Shown: in pieces, positions 32,166 to 43,011 of the stretch | How the letters are laid out: each line of letters starts with the position of its first letter | Position numbering within the stretch: the stretch's first letter is position 1 | Assembly: GCA_023078685.1 (NCBI GenBank) | Contig: JALGAS010000008.1 | Span: 930,001-994,000 of the forward strand | DNA from: Neopestalotiopsis rosae | Lineage: Eukaryota; Ascomycota; Sordariomycetes; Amphisphaeriales; Sporocadaceae | DNA length: 64,000 nucleotides | Direction: 5' to 3' | Notes under the pieces: model-generated | What the model saw: the letters and a program-made list of their open reading frames with translations, nothing else | Told to the model about the DNA's origin: nothing | The model's database searches: none | Program-made: the position numbers and the translations under genes

Positions 32166-33021
32166 GGTTTCTGTAGGCTTTTCAAATTGAATCACATGGA
32201 GCGGAACGGCAGGATAGCTTGAGGTCGAGAAGTCAAGTATCATGTCCCAGAGATATATGCGTTTCATCAACATCAGTTCGTCTCAGTGATTTAATTGCTC
32301 CGACAAGACATACTGATATCAGCGGATGGTTGCATTGCAACAGAGTTGCCTCGATATATCGGCACCAAGCTGCCCACAATAATCAATCAAGGTTCGACTG
32401 GGACTCAAGGGAACTGAAGCAAACCATCAGCCGAGGATCACAGACGTGAATCCACGCTTAGGATAAAAATCGTTAGTCCTAACTATCCTTCTTATCAATC
32501 TACTTAGATAACTATGGTATCTGAATGGCCACTCCTTCCCGTAGACAAGCCTGCTCATAAACGACCACATATCTTGGTCAATCCGAAACAGCTAGCTGCT
32601 GATTGTGCTTTACAGTCGTACTCATATTATCTCAAACTGTGGGTCAAAACTTAGGACTGGCATCCTCTGTTGCCTTTCCCTTGCGGACCAGGCGAGAGTG
32701 GCAACAGCAACAGTGTTGATCTGGCTTATGTGGGTTGGTTGCTCTCGATTGGGCGGGGAGTTGTAATCTACCATACCAGAAAGGAATAGTGATGCGCATG
32801 GTTTATTCACCTGGAACATATGCATCGATCCCTTTCGAGGTACAATGAGCGCTGAAATGGATACTAGAAAGCTGAGATTCTACATATACCCAAACAGTCG
32901 TGATAGTTACACAACTCATGTTCCAGTTCTGACAGGATTTTCTGATATGAAACTAGTCCGGCCCCCTTCGTCAATGCTTTAACTAGAAGACTGCATCCAT
33001 GGATTATCGGCAACGCTGTCC
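32166..33021. other. Convergent or spacer region, nothing recognised
   Basis: About 850 bp between the SDR pseudogene start and the terpene synthase stop. Short open frames only; no repeat recognised. Confidence 0.45.
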
Positions 33022-34278
33022 CTAAGCCAGGGGAACAATCCGAGTCTTTCTGGCCTGTTGAGCTATTGCTGATGACCAGTAGCTTCTTTTGGTCAATTGA
33101 TTATACTCAGCGGAGATAGGCTTGAAAGAACTCACCGCTTCGTGTACCAGCTCCATTCGTAATTGCCTCGAATCCAATCAGCAAGGACTCCAATATACTG
33201 AGCAATTTGGGTATCAAGATCCGCGCCGTAGGAAGGATATCCATCATGATTTATAACTTTTTGTCGAGTCTTTAGGAAGTTTTGCAGAATAACTTCATGT
33301 CTCTCCTCAATCCACCGTACCGCGTCTTGGAGATCAAGACCCAAGTGATATATTACAGTCGTTATAGCATTATAATCACAATCATTTGCCAAACGCTCTT
33401 TTCTGTACGAGAACAGATCCTGTGAACATTAGCTTGCGTTCCCGCATAGGATTTAAAAAACTTACATTTTGCAAAGTAACGAGCTCACTGCACCAGGTCC
33501 TCATATTCTCTATATATGGATGCTCTACACACTCGTGCGGAATCTGAAGGCGCAAGCATTGCTCGCCGACGGCAAGAGAAGGCCAAATGCCTATATTATC
33601 GACGCGCTCGCGAAGGTATTCCTCAGGGTACAAAATACGCTGTCGTAACCGGTTCTCGGCTTGTCTTATCGTAGCGTCCAGATATTTTCGCCATGTTGTT
33701 TTAAATCTTTCGACTACCACCAAGGGGAGCTCTGGACACGTGCGATTCCACCATCTGAATTAGGTTAGAAATATGAAAGCACGACCGAAGACAAACATAC
33801 TGTCTCATTGCCTCTCCTATGACACATTCTCCATCCGGACGGGGTTCATCTGGTCTGAGGATGGCGTCCATGGCCATTTCACAACGTGTTGTAACCACGT
33901 CGAGTGATTGTCCATCTGTTTGTTCATCAATCAAAAAGAACAAATTCATGAGATCACAAATACTCCGGAATGTGCCTATTCATAAGTTAAATATTCCATA
34001 GCGGCATTATTGATAGACTTACTATACGATCCTCCATAGTACGATACTGCAGCAAGATAAGGAAAGTCCCACCCTTCAAACGACTTCTGCATCTCTTTTG
34101 AAAAAGGACGCAAGGAAAATAGCCAAGCGTTAGACTCTGCCCTGGCCTTTTCGTAGTGGACGTTAAAGCCTCGGTTCCAGTCGAAATTGCGCAGCAACTT
34201 GGGAAAATAAAATGAGGCATCCGGACCAGGAAATATGACTTCGTGATCAGAGCTTGAGTGCGCAACAGCAGTGGACAT
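33022..34278 (-). CDS. Class I terpene synthase (sesquiterpene-cyclase type)
   Basis: Five exons (34278-34023, 33975-33801, 33754-33466, 33419-33136, 33082-33022) give 354 aa, normal for a fungal class I cyclase. The first metal-binding motif is a DExxD form (FFLIDEQTD, near residue 100). The NSE triad is NDLFSYRKE (about residues 240-248), an N-D-x2-S-x3-E match. Reading straight through exon 4 would stop at CGG TGA after WSWYTKR. However, GTGAGT is a good donor there, and splicing to an acceptor ending at 33083 gives WSWYTKRYW...KTRIVPLA. This restores the C-terminal RY pair and the KTR tail characteristic of the family. The enzyme ionises a prenyl diphosphate, probably FPP, and cyclises it; the product is not predictable. 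It appears intact, in contrast to its P450 neighbour at 36356-37741. Confidence 0.9.
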
Positions 34279-34579
34279 GTTGACTCAACCGTTTTTGTTT
34301 TATCTTTTGTTAATTTTCTTTTCCTCTTGTTAAAAAAAGAGGAAAATCCAGCATTGGAGAGACTGGGAGAGGCCAAGCATATATATACACACCAATGATC
34401 TTGGATTGCTCGAACTAGTGTAAAGGCTTATGAATGGGATCAACCTGGCTTATCCAATCACCTTGCGCTCTCCAGGAATGAAAGTAGTTGATGACTTATT
34501 ATTACTGTGGGCTTTCTGGAAACTTCAGAAGCTTAAATGATGACGTATGTTCCTTGTTGGTTGCCTAGTCAGGTTAACG
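34279..34579. other. Upstream region of the terpene synthase
   Basis: About 300 bp containing TATATATA near 34380, about 100 bp upstream of the start codon, a possible core promoter element. Nothing else was recognised. Confidence 0.4.
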
Positions 34580-34975
34580 TTATGGTCGAAGTATGCTGTA
34601 TTTCCCTTCAACAACACCGTCATTGCTGACATGGCTGTGTCTGCCCGGACCAAGTAGGTCAACCATTTTCTGTGCCACTGGCAAGGCTTTTTTTGTCCAT
34701 GGGTGCATAATCCTTACGCTTCGAAACTCCGGGTTGTAGGAGTGGAGCGGATGCTGATATGCCCCCTTACGCCGGAATTTATCTCGAATCATCCCCCGAA
34801 CAGGGAGCGCCACTCCACAACCCTCATCGTCTGTTTGAAACCAAATCCGCAAGCAGCATGATGACGTCTTTTCCAATCCATTTTGTGAGTATTCCGTACG
34901 CCGGCCTGAGGAGTTTGTCGCAGGTGGTAAGCAGGGATCATGATAGATGAATCTCAGGCCTTTACGCGAGGACAC
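34580..34975 (-). other. Open frame of 131 codons, possibly the tail of the HET pseudogene
   Basis: An open frame downstream of the HET pseudogene on the same strand, containing DEGCGVALPVRGMI and FRRKGAYQHPLHSYNPEF. It shows no domain I can name. The position fits a decayed C-terminal part of the HET gene, but no frame-continuous link exists. Chance is the alternative. Confidence 0.25.
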
Positions 34976-35064
34976 TCTTTGAATGTGAATACTCGAGTCT
35001 AGAGTGCGTACTCATTCACACCAGGTTGAAATTAATGGCCCTAGCTGTTTCTGAACGACAACTT

Positions 35065-35444
35065 CTACGATGCTTGCAATGTATCTCCATCTTCGCAATC
35101 ATTTTTTGAGACGTCGGATAAGTAGATATAGCATTGAGTAGCATTTTGATACCAGCGAAACATTGAATTGATCGCTTCGGAGAACTCGGTGCCGTTGGAT
35201 TTTTCGATGCAGCACGTGTCGACCCAGAAATAACGCAAGGAATCTGAAGCAGCTTGCTCGCGGCGAGATTCTAGCTTTTGATAGCCCTGCTTCTGCTGAT
35301 CTTTGCCATCACGTATATCGTGGAATGTAATCTCTTGGCCATCCGGTCCCCATGTGTGCGAAAGGATAGCGTATGGCGGAATATTCTCAACGAGATCTCA
35401 CGTCAGACTGAGCCCTTCATCCGCATCAGTGCTTAGAGATGCAT
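35065..35444 (-). pseudogene. HET-domain pseudogene
   Basis: The minus strand carries the N-terminal HET core: IPPYAILSHTWGPDGQEIT, RDGKDQQKQGYQKLE, FWVDTCCIEKSNGTEFSEAI, and INSMFRWYQNATQCYIYLSD. Three lesions are visible. The start reads ATG CAT CTC TAA, where one lost base would restore an MHLLSTDADEG-like N-terminus. An in-frame TGA lies in front of DLVENIPP. The frame then ends at TAG 35067-35065, where the RGWTLQELIAP block should follow. The closest relative in this window is the HET gene at 1-1313, with the same block order. It is a dead allorecognition gene between the terpene synthase and the P450 pseudogene. Confidence 0.85.
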
Positions 35445-36355
35445 GACAAGCTGTTTGCCAGAAAGAGCAAAAAATATCAATCGAATGCCAAAGGCGACAT
35501 AATTCTGTTTGCGAGCGGGGCGGGGTCCAGCACGACCAGACCAGAGCTCCACTTTAAGCGCCAGGTCTCACGGCAGCTGAAATGCTTGTGCACTGAGACA
35601 GGGACCCAAGTTCTTCCCTCGCTTTATACTGTCCGTGTATGCCCCAGACTTCTTTGATAGATTCCACCTTTTTATGGAGCTCAGCCAGGGGTCCTTGGAT
35701 GTTTTGGTCCCTGGGATACAGATAGGGGCGATAAGAGCTGCTGCTCGGGCTGGCATCCCGCTCTGAACTGGTCCACACGCTGTTGCCTGGTTGAGAGATG
35801 TGCAAGAGTGAATGGTTCGGGAAATGCCTCACGCCCGAGGCACTCTGGAGCTGTGTCAGGTTGTACGCCTGGGTAGAAATGCTGCAGTTACATGCTAAGA
35901 CCTGCATAGCTCACGAGAACCAAAAGAGCATTGTAGTGGGAAGAAGATGCGCCGAGCTGGAATAGCCACGAATCAGGTATGGTCCCATCCTGAGGCTTTG
36001 CCACGGATCCCAGGAATCGGTATTCTTGACTTGGGTGAATGATCTTTGGAAGGACGTTTTGAATTGACGACTTCCAAGCTGATGAACCACGATGTGGTTT
36101 CTTCGCCATGAACTCTCCCTGAGGGGATCATGGCAACAGATAGCGAAGATCGCAAAACATCTAAATACCACGTTCATGGCGATAAGAACAGTGATTGAGA
36201 AAGAGGTGATGGTTTTTGCGAAAATGTTTCATTGTATACATTGGAGAACTCTACATCTGCAGAATAAATGGGGCGCATCTTAGTTATGTAGTCACGAAAA
36301 GGTAGTCAGGTGTCCCTCGGGAACCAGTCTTGACGACTAACATTGGGTGCATTAG
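35445..36355. other. Intergenic region, possibly containing lost P450 5' exons
   Basis: About 0.9 kb. Overlapping open frames exist on both strands (for example minus 35554-35907 and 35888-36109), but none shows recognisable motifs. The N-terminal third of the adjacent P450 should lie here if it were complete; I could not find it. Confidence 0.4.
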
Positions 36356-37741
36356 GGAAGACTGGAAAACTCAAAGGCGCGAGAATTCCATGGGGTACCC
36401 CAAAATGGCGTTCGCAATCTTTTGAGCGCTGAACAGAAAGACGATTCACGAGTTCGGCGTGTGTTATCACCGGCATTCTCGGATCGAGCGTAATTACATC
36501 CCTTATTCATGTCTTGCTTTTGCCTTACGTCAAATAGTTTGATAACTAACCTTTTGACAGTCTTAAACAGCAAGAACCCCTATTTCAGAAGCACGCCAAC
36601 CTGCTGGTTTTGCAATTAGCCAAGCACTGTCACGATGGGCAGATCGACATGGCTCGCCTCCTCAACTTTACAACCTTTGATATCATGGGTGACTTAACCT
36701 TTGGTGAGCCTTTGAGACTGATGGAGAATCAGCAACATAGCTCTTGGCTCGATCTGGTATTCAAGGCTGTTAAGGCATTACCTTATGTCCAAATAATCCA
36801 ATATTACCTTTGGTTGAATATCGTCGCCCACTATCTTGAACCACAATTCATCAAGTCCATCAAGTGGAACCATTGGAACTTTACCGCATCTCGGATGAGA
36901 AAACGAATGCAGAGAACCGTCGATAGTCCTGATATCTGGAGCTTGGTCCTAGCAGCGCAAGGAAGTTCGAAAGCGCTCACAGAAGAGGAGATGGAATCCA
37001 ATGCTGAATTGTTCATGATCGCTTGGTCTGAGACAACCGGTAAACAATGGTCCTAAATTCGAGAAGAAATAAATTCTTATCCAAAATGCTAATACATGAT
37101 TGACAGCAACGCTGCTTTCTGGCGTAGTTTTCATGCTTACTCAAAATCCTCAATCTATGGACTTACTGGTGAAGGATGTACGTAGCATGTTCAGCGACGA
37201 TAAAGACATTACAATGGAACGATTAGCTGGGTTGAGATACCTAAACGCATGTAAGTACATGACAAGAACGAATCTATGCTCCTCTTGTCTTACCAGTGCT
37301 TCGTAGGCCTATCAGAAGCTTTGCGTCTCTATCCACCTGTTCCAGTCGGCAGCCCGCGTATCATTCCGGAGGGAGGCGCCAAGATTCTTGGACAATGGAT
37401 AACTACCTCCGAGGACTTGGGTGTCTCTTAGCCAGTACTCGTCATACCGCAGCCCAGCCAATTTCGCCGACGCAGATAAATTTGTCCCGGAACGTTGGCT
37501 TAAGGAGAATTACAGGTTCGTAAATGACAAGCTAGACGGCGTGCTGGCCTTCTCCTATGGTCCCCGCAATTGCCTAGGCCAGAATATGGCATGGCACGAG
37601 ATGAGGCTTGTCTTAGCTAAGCTCTTCTACCACTATGACGTTGAGTTGAGCACTGAAAGCTTGGGCTGGTTAGAACAAGATACGTATCTACTATGGGAGA
37701 AGCAATCGTTGATGTGTCGGATCAAAGCAGTCTCAGTGTAA
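36356..37741 (+). pseudogene. Cytochrome P450 pseudogene, 5'-truncated and frameshifted
   Basis: Recognisable exons are 36356-36489, 36561-37039, 37107-37250 and 37307-37741; introns have normal signals and preserve phase. Motifs in order: NLLSAEQKDDSRVRRVLSPA (helix C region), FTTFDIMGDLTFGEPL, the I-helix AWSETTATLLSG, the ExxR motif SEALRLYPPVPV, FVPERWL, and the heme loop FSYGPRNCLGQNMA. The N-terminal membrane anchor and first third are absent, and a one-base frameshift lies between 37395 and 37430, between ILGQWITTSED and VSLSQYSSYRSP. In the I-helix the usual Gly of AGxETT is Trp. The sequence type resembles fungal secondary-metabolism P450s (isotrichodermin C-15 hydroxylase-like fold group, by motif only). 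It probably once tailored a product of the neighbouring terpene synthase. Confidence 0.88.
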
Positions 37742-39369
37742 ATATCTACACCATCTCAAACTTCACGGGGTGAATGATTGGTGGTGAAAAGGTCGCATCC
37801 GCGTGCGCGGAGTAAGTGAAATGTTCGATGTGATGGCTGATTGACGATAGGGCCTGGATCCTGAATTGCTTGGTAAAGGTCTTTGGATCGAAGGTCATGT
37901 TGGCTCGTAGGAAGACCCGCTTGGTAACGACTTTGCAGAATGCTGGAAATGCGAGGCGGACGGTGCTAATGTTTCCTTGAAAAAAAGAAAAAGGTTAAAA
38001 ATAATCTCCCGGATGTTCTTGTCCTGCCACAGTGAAAGCAATGCTTGTGATATGGTCTCCATGCTATTTATGCTGTTGTAGTGTTGTTCAATAATGGCTT
38101 GTATAGAGTATTAGATTTTTCCTTAGGGTCAACGTGAAAGCACGCAGCAGGATCGAGTGGTTTTTCACCGTATAGATTTTGGACGATAGCTGTCGAGAAG
38201 TGATTCTTTCGACTGATACACCGGAAGACAGAAAAGAAATGTTATATCGAAGGAAAGAAAAAGAGTCGGTTATTAGGACTTATATGCGCTGCAAAGAATT
38301 TCTACCCATTTGTCCATTTTGGAACGTGTGCGCCCAGCACGAGTCAATTACCAGCTTATGCCGAGATTCCAAGGAATCGGTCAGACACAACTAGCCATTT
38401 GAACTAACACAACCATTAGTATTCCCTCCAATCATAACACGACAGTACATACATATTGAGCAAAACGACGTGCTCTCCCATAATAATTATTTGCATTCAT
38501 TCGTAATATATTATTACCCGCTGCCACGAACGGATAAATTGCCGAAGATCCTTGCCGAATGACCATGCACAGCAACATCGAATCAACCTATCCAGGTCCT
38601 CAAAAGCAAACTTCATATTCCATTCGCGAGTTATCTCTGGAAACAGTGAGAGATAGGTGGCAAGTATACCGCAAAACGAAAATCATGTATGCCGCAGCAA
38701 GCATTTAAATTCAAATCAAATAATATAAGTCGTGTTGCAAATACGCCACCCCGCACTGAAATTATATGTTTATGTAACAGGCGGGAAGTAATCAACACTT
38801 TACAAAGTAAGACAGTCGAGTACGTCCTGTGCACAAACCGTTCCTTGGTGCCCGATCTAAGCTGCAATGATTCTGTTGGTAAGTGTTCAACATCCTTGCT
38901 TGTATAGGGACGGGGATGCTAACTTTCCTATCGAACTGACGTTTTACCGGATCAAGATATATAGTATTACTACATTTAATGAAACACATCGTCGCATGAG
39001 AGGTGTTATTCTACATATAACTTTAACTAATAATTAGGCTGTCAGCTATTGACCTAGAAAGAGCATATAATATTCTATAACTAAGCAAAAAATAGATCGA
39101 GTAATATAAGTAACGACAGATTTTTCTTACACACTATTTACATCGATCGACGTGAAAAGGGCCCGCCGTGCATCATTAGCTCAGGTAAATGATCTCCAAG
39201 CTGGCCAAGATCAAGGCATACGTCTTTTGGGAAGCTCCTTCATTTACCTCCCTCGATGTTGACCTCAGCGGGCTTTATCCATGGGGCGGAATCCCAAGTT
39301 GTGCCTTGCTTGCGATGGCAACCCTAGTCAAATATTAATTTTCATTTTAATTTCCCACAGCTAGAGAAT

Positions 39370-39818
39370 TGTTACGAACGCCTTTCCATAAAGACAAACA
39401 AATGTATTGGCGCTCAGAGAAAAGGGCATGTAGGACTGGTCAGCTAGCGGCAGCTGGCAAGTAGGATCACGCTCTTGGCGTCGCGCATAAGAACGGATCG
39501 TCTGGATCGTAACGATCCAGTTGCGTCAGACAAAGGATCGTGCTTTCAACAACGATCCAACTGTAAGGATAACCACCAACAAGGCGATCCAAGCAAAGAT
39601 CAGCAAGGGAATAAATGGATATATTAGGGACGGATTTTCTACGCTTACGTAGACAGTCATTACCTCAGTGATCAATCTAAGCATCTATCTCACCCATAAG
39701 AGAAGCATTCAATACGCTTTGACTATATTCGTGAATCAGTTCAAGACCATCAACTTCAGTACTCTTCGCTCAGTTCAGTGTCTTGGCTAGCGTTCCCTGA
39801 TAGCATAAACCCCTAACA
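39370..39818. repeat. Possible solo LTR
   Basis: The block starts TGTTACGAAC and ends CCCCTAACA, giving the short inverted ends TGTTA/TAACA typical of LTRs. At about 449 bp it has LTR-like length. It contains AATAAATGGATATATTAGG, with TATA-like and polyadenylation-like signals, followed by a CAAGACCATCAACTTCAG-type leader. I see no target-site duplication (flanks AGAAT and CCACT), no primer-binding site and no second copy in the window, so this is tentative. Confidence 0.35.
39494..39562. repeat. Cluster of GGATCGT / ACGATCC motifs with a perfect palindrome
   Basis: Five copies of the heptamer occur within about 70 bp in alternating orientation. The central pair forms a perfect palindrome (CTGGATCGT-A-ACGATCCAG, 39502-39520). 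A further pair (about 39535 and 39554) is separated by a short loop. It lies inside the possible LTR. Confidence 0.8.
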
Positions 39819-40587
39819 CCACTTATACTCAGGTATATTCTAGAAGCCCGTAGTATAGAACGAAATGCACGCTTACTTAAGTGGTCCCGGCTAATCCGCA
39901 GAAGGCCCCATATATCTCTCTGAACACCATGTAATTAATCAGTGTGCTCAAGCACACTCTAGTGTATAGATTCTATGATCCACCATCTGACAACATTTGA
40001 TACCTAATTCTCTGCCTTCATTTTTTCTTCTATCTTACCTTTTTTTTTTTCTTTCCCTTTCTGTCTTACCCCAAGCTATACCGGTATTATTTGAATCCAT
40101 TGATTGAAGCGGGCCGTTGATTCCAAGAACTGCCATTCCAATATCTCGTCTGTTTTGGTGCATTTACACCGGGCCAACGCCCAGTATTTGTTACTTCTAT
40201 TTTGTTGATGGCCTGAAGCCGAACATAGGGCCAATCCTCGTCCTCCCTTTTGTCTCACTGTAGTACCACTATCCACCAATCTTGAGACACAAGATAGGGA
40301 AATTATCAGAAGATATAACAAAAAATGCAGTCACACGTATGAGTCTTCGGTCGAACACGAAATGATTCGAACGCCAATTTGTTTGGATTCACCCCACGAT
40401 TGGCCGGCGACGGCACAACGGACGCCGCAGCTCATTTTGCTATTGAGACACAGTCACCAACAATACACAAACGTCGCTCTTGGTTATTTTAACTCGATTT
40501 CATTATGTATGATGTAAATGCACAAAGGGCTTTCTGCCCTGGCTATGACTGGTATTTCCTCCTTCCCTTTCCTTTTATCCTACTTGT

Positions 40588-41766
40588 CTATACTGCAACA
40601 TCGGGTTTGCCAAACTCCTTGATGTACTCCTCAGAGTAGGGGTAATCAATGTATCCGGGCTCGACCTTGTGGCCGAGTCTCTGGTTGATGTAAAAGGTCA
40701 TTCTGTCGTAGTCGTTGAAGGGTAGACCCTTCTTGACACGGTATACGAGATCCGGGTTCGAGATGAAGCGACGGCCAAAAACCACGGCGACGGGGTGGTC
40801 GCGGTACTTTTCCTCGACGGCCTGCTTGGCCAGCTCGGTCGTGAAGCCGCCGGCGACAAAGATGGGCTTCTCGCGGCCCCAGTTCTCGAGGGCAAAGTCC
40901 AGGGACTCGTTCTTGGGGTCCGTGTCCATGACGCCGTGGACGCGGGGCTCGACAATGTGGAGGTAGGACAGGCCGAGCTGGCTCAGCTGCTTGATGAGGT
41001 GGGAGAACTGGGGGACGGGGTCGGCCATGCGCATGCCCTGCCACGTGCTCCAGGGGCTGAGGCGGATGCCGACCTTGTCGGCGCCGACGGCCGCGGCCAC
41101 GGCCTTGGCAACCTCGACGGCGAAGCGGGAGCGGTTCTCGATGCTGCCGCCCCACGCGTCCTCGCGGCGGTTGGCTGTGTCCTGGGTGAACTGGTCAATG
41201 AGGTAGCCGTGGGCGGCGTGGATCTCGACGCCGTCGAAGCCGGCCTTCTCCACGGCGTTGCGGGCCGCGGTGGCGTAGTCGGCAATGGTGGACCAGATCT
41301 CCTCCTCGGTCAGCGGGCGGGGCGCGGGCAGGCCGTCGGCCATGACCACGTCGCTGGAGCTGACAAAGTCGTGCTCAAAGTCAAAGTCGTCCTCGTCGCG
41401 GACGGCGCCGCCGCTGGCGACCGGGTCGGGCCAGGCGGCGCGGCCGAGGTGCCACATTTGCACGTACATCTTGCTGCCCCTGGCGTGGACGCCGTCGGTG
41501 ACCTTTTTCCAGGCCGCGAGCTGCTCCTCGGACCACAGGCCGGGGATGTGGCTGTAGCCGCCGGCCTTGGCGGTGATGAAGGTGGCTTCGGAGAGGATGA
41601 GGGTGCCGGGGACGACGGCGCGCTGGGCGTAGTACCGGGCCATGACGTCGGTCGGGACGTGCTCCCGAGTGGCACGGAACCGGGTGAGCGGCGCCATGAC
41701 GACGCGGTGCTCGAGCTGCGTCGAGCCCACCTGGAGGGGAGTAAAGAGCTTGGTGTTCTCGGCCAT
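40588..41766 (-). CDS. Old Yellow Enzyme family NADH:flavin oxidoreductase
   Basis: A single exon of 392 aa, markedly more GC-rich than its surroundings. It has the FMN-binding TIM-barrel motifs of OYEs: LFTPLQVGSTQLEHRVVMAPLTRFRA at the start, VQMWHLGRA near residue 102, substrate-anchoring His183 and His186 (EIHAAHGYLIDQF), ENRSRFAVEV, and the phosphate-binding VAGGFTTE and FGRRFISNPDL segments. The enzyme reduces activated C=C bonds of enones using NAD(P)H. Fungal members serve detoxification and secondary-metabolite tailoring. Length and motif spacing are complete. No link to the terpene locus about 3 kb away can be shown. Confidence 0.93.
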   Translation of the reverse strand: MAENTKLFTPLQVGSTQLEHRVVMAPLTRFRATREHVPTDVMARYYAQRAVVPGTLILSEATFITAKAGGYSHIPGLWSEEQLAAWKKVTDGVHARGSKMYVQMWHLGRAAWPDPVASGGAVRDEDDFDFEHDFVSSSDVVMADGLPAPRPLTEEEIWSTIADYATAARNAVEKAGFDGVEIHAAHGYLIDQFTQDTANRREDAWGGSIENRSRFAVEVAKAVAAAVGADKVGIRLSPWSTWQGMRMADPVPQFSHLIKQLSQLGLSYLHIVEPRVHGVMDTDPKNESLDFALENWGREKPIFVAGGFTTELAKQAVEEKYRDHPVAVVFGRRFISNPDLVYRVKKGLPFNDYDRMTFYINQRLGHKVEPGYIDYPYSEEYIKEFGKPDVAV

Positions 41767-43011
41767 TATGGAGTTGTGGGTGATCTCAATTCCTGGGAGT
41801 GTTAGGACTTGATATGAAGAGAAATGAAGCTTGGGAAATGTGTTGGATCATGGCGGCCGTTGATGGTCTTTATACATCGTGAAGAGTCTGGAGAGCAACT
41901 CTCTCATTGCCCCTCCGGGTTCCATAACAGCAACATGTCTGTGTCGGTGTTACTGCTTAGCTAGCTTAGCAATCTTGCGGCTATACTTTTGTCCAAAGAT
42001 ACGAAACAAAGTGAAGAGCGCGACATTCCGCATAGAAACCGCATGGAAGAAAAAAACGGCGTCGCCGGGTGTTTGGCGGTCGTGTGTTTGACAGCTTGGA
42101 CAGCTTGGTGGAGGAGGCTCCATCTTCCCATGTGTCAAGCATGAATATAAGTGGCTCGGTAGTTGCGCCCCATTGGCTGCCCTGCCTTAGTACCCCTAAC
42201 ATTTTTTTCCCTTCCTTCTAGAAGTGGACCCAGCAGCCCAGCAAGCGCCCCAGATATGATCAGTCGGCAGCGGTGCGGCCCCACCTCCGCATCGTCATGT
42301 CATGCCACTTTCCCATCACCCGCTTCTCGCTATCGAGAGTGAGCATTGTGTAGATGCGGACGGCACCGCATCAACGCTTGCCTTGGAAACCTCAATCACG
42401 ATGTTCGACTGTGTATGTATGTATGTATGTCTCCTCACAATGCCCCCCCCGCTGTGAGGACAGGTGACAGGCTGGACAATCTTTTGCACTCTGTGGGCTC
42501 CAGCAGTTTTGCTCCTGATAGCCGATCCGCCCTTGTCTCGGCCCCACATACTGAATCGTCGAGAAGCTGCTCAATTTCTTCCATGCATCTCAGTAGAAAA
42601 TGATTGGCCGACTTTCGCCATCTTCGAGATGGGTACATACCATGGAATACAAAAGATGTTCCACCATGTCGTCGCGCACGCGATGGAACTCAATTTATAG
42701 TGTGTCGAAAGCTCTAGTCGCATCATCACCTACGCAAAGCATGGTGAATACTCGGGAAATCTGGATATCAAGCCTACCAAGTACATACCATGGATGTGCT
42801 AACCTTATACTCTAGTCTCCTATACGGATACTTTATAGTTGACGATCGCATAGACTAGCGTCATTTCAGTCGGCAATGTCGCCCATAGAGAATGACTTGC
42901 ATCTGCATCCTGCTATGTAGCTTGGCAACCCCATCTAAAGTTCAACGAAAACATAGCAATTACTTGTTGAGGGCATCCTAACTCAACTACGATCATAAAT
43001 TTCTATGTACA
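41767..43011. other. Intergenic region with a microsatellite
   Basis: About 1.25 kb between the OYE start and the STAND gene stop. It contains the (TGTA)n run at 42411-42430 and a C-run near 42443. No gene was recognised. Confidence 0.5.
42411..42430. repeat. TGTA microsatellite
   Basis: GTGTATGTATGTATGTATGT, nearly five tetranucleotide units. Confidence 0.9.

Larger units (their letters stand above)
37742..40587. other. Gene-poor AT-rich interval with a possible solo LTR
   Basis: About 2.8 kb with no protein-coding gene recognised. The stretch 38400-39130 is notably AT-rich. The possible LTR (39370-39818) and the GGATCGT cluster (39494-39562) are described separately. A pyrimidine-rich run occurs near 40040-40060. 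Confidence 0.45.

Noticed and set aside
40795..41805. 336-codon plus-strand open frame opposite the Old Yellow Enzyme gene
   Set aside because: The GC-rich third positions of the OYE gene keep the antisense frame open; the Ala/Gly/Val/Asp-rich product has no motifs.
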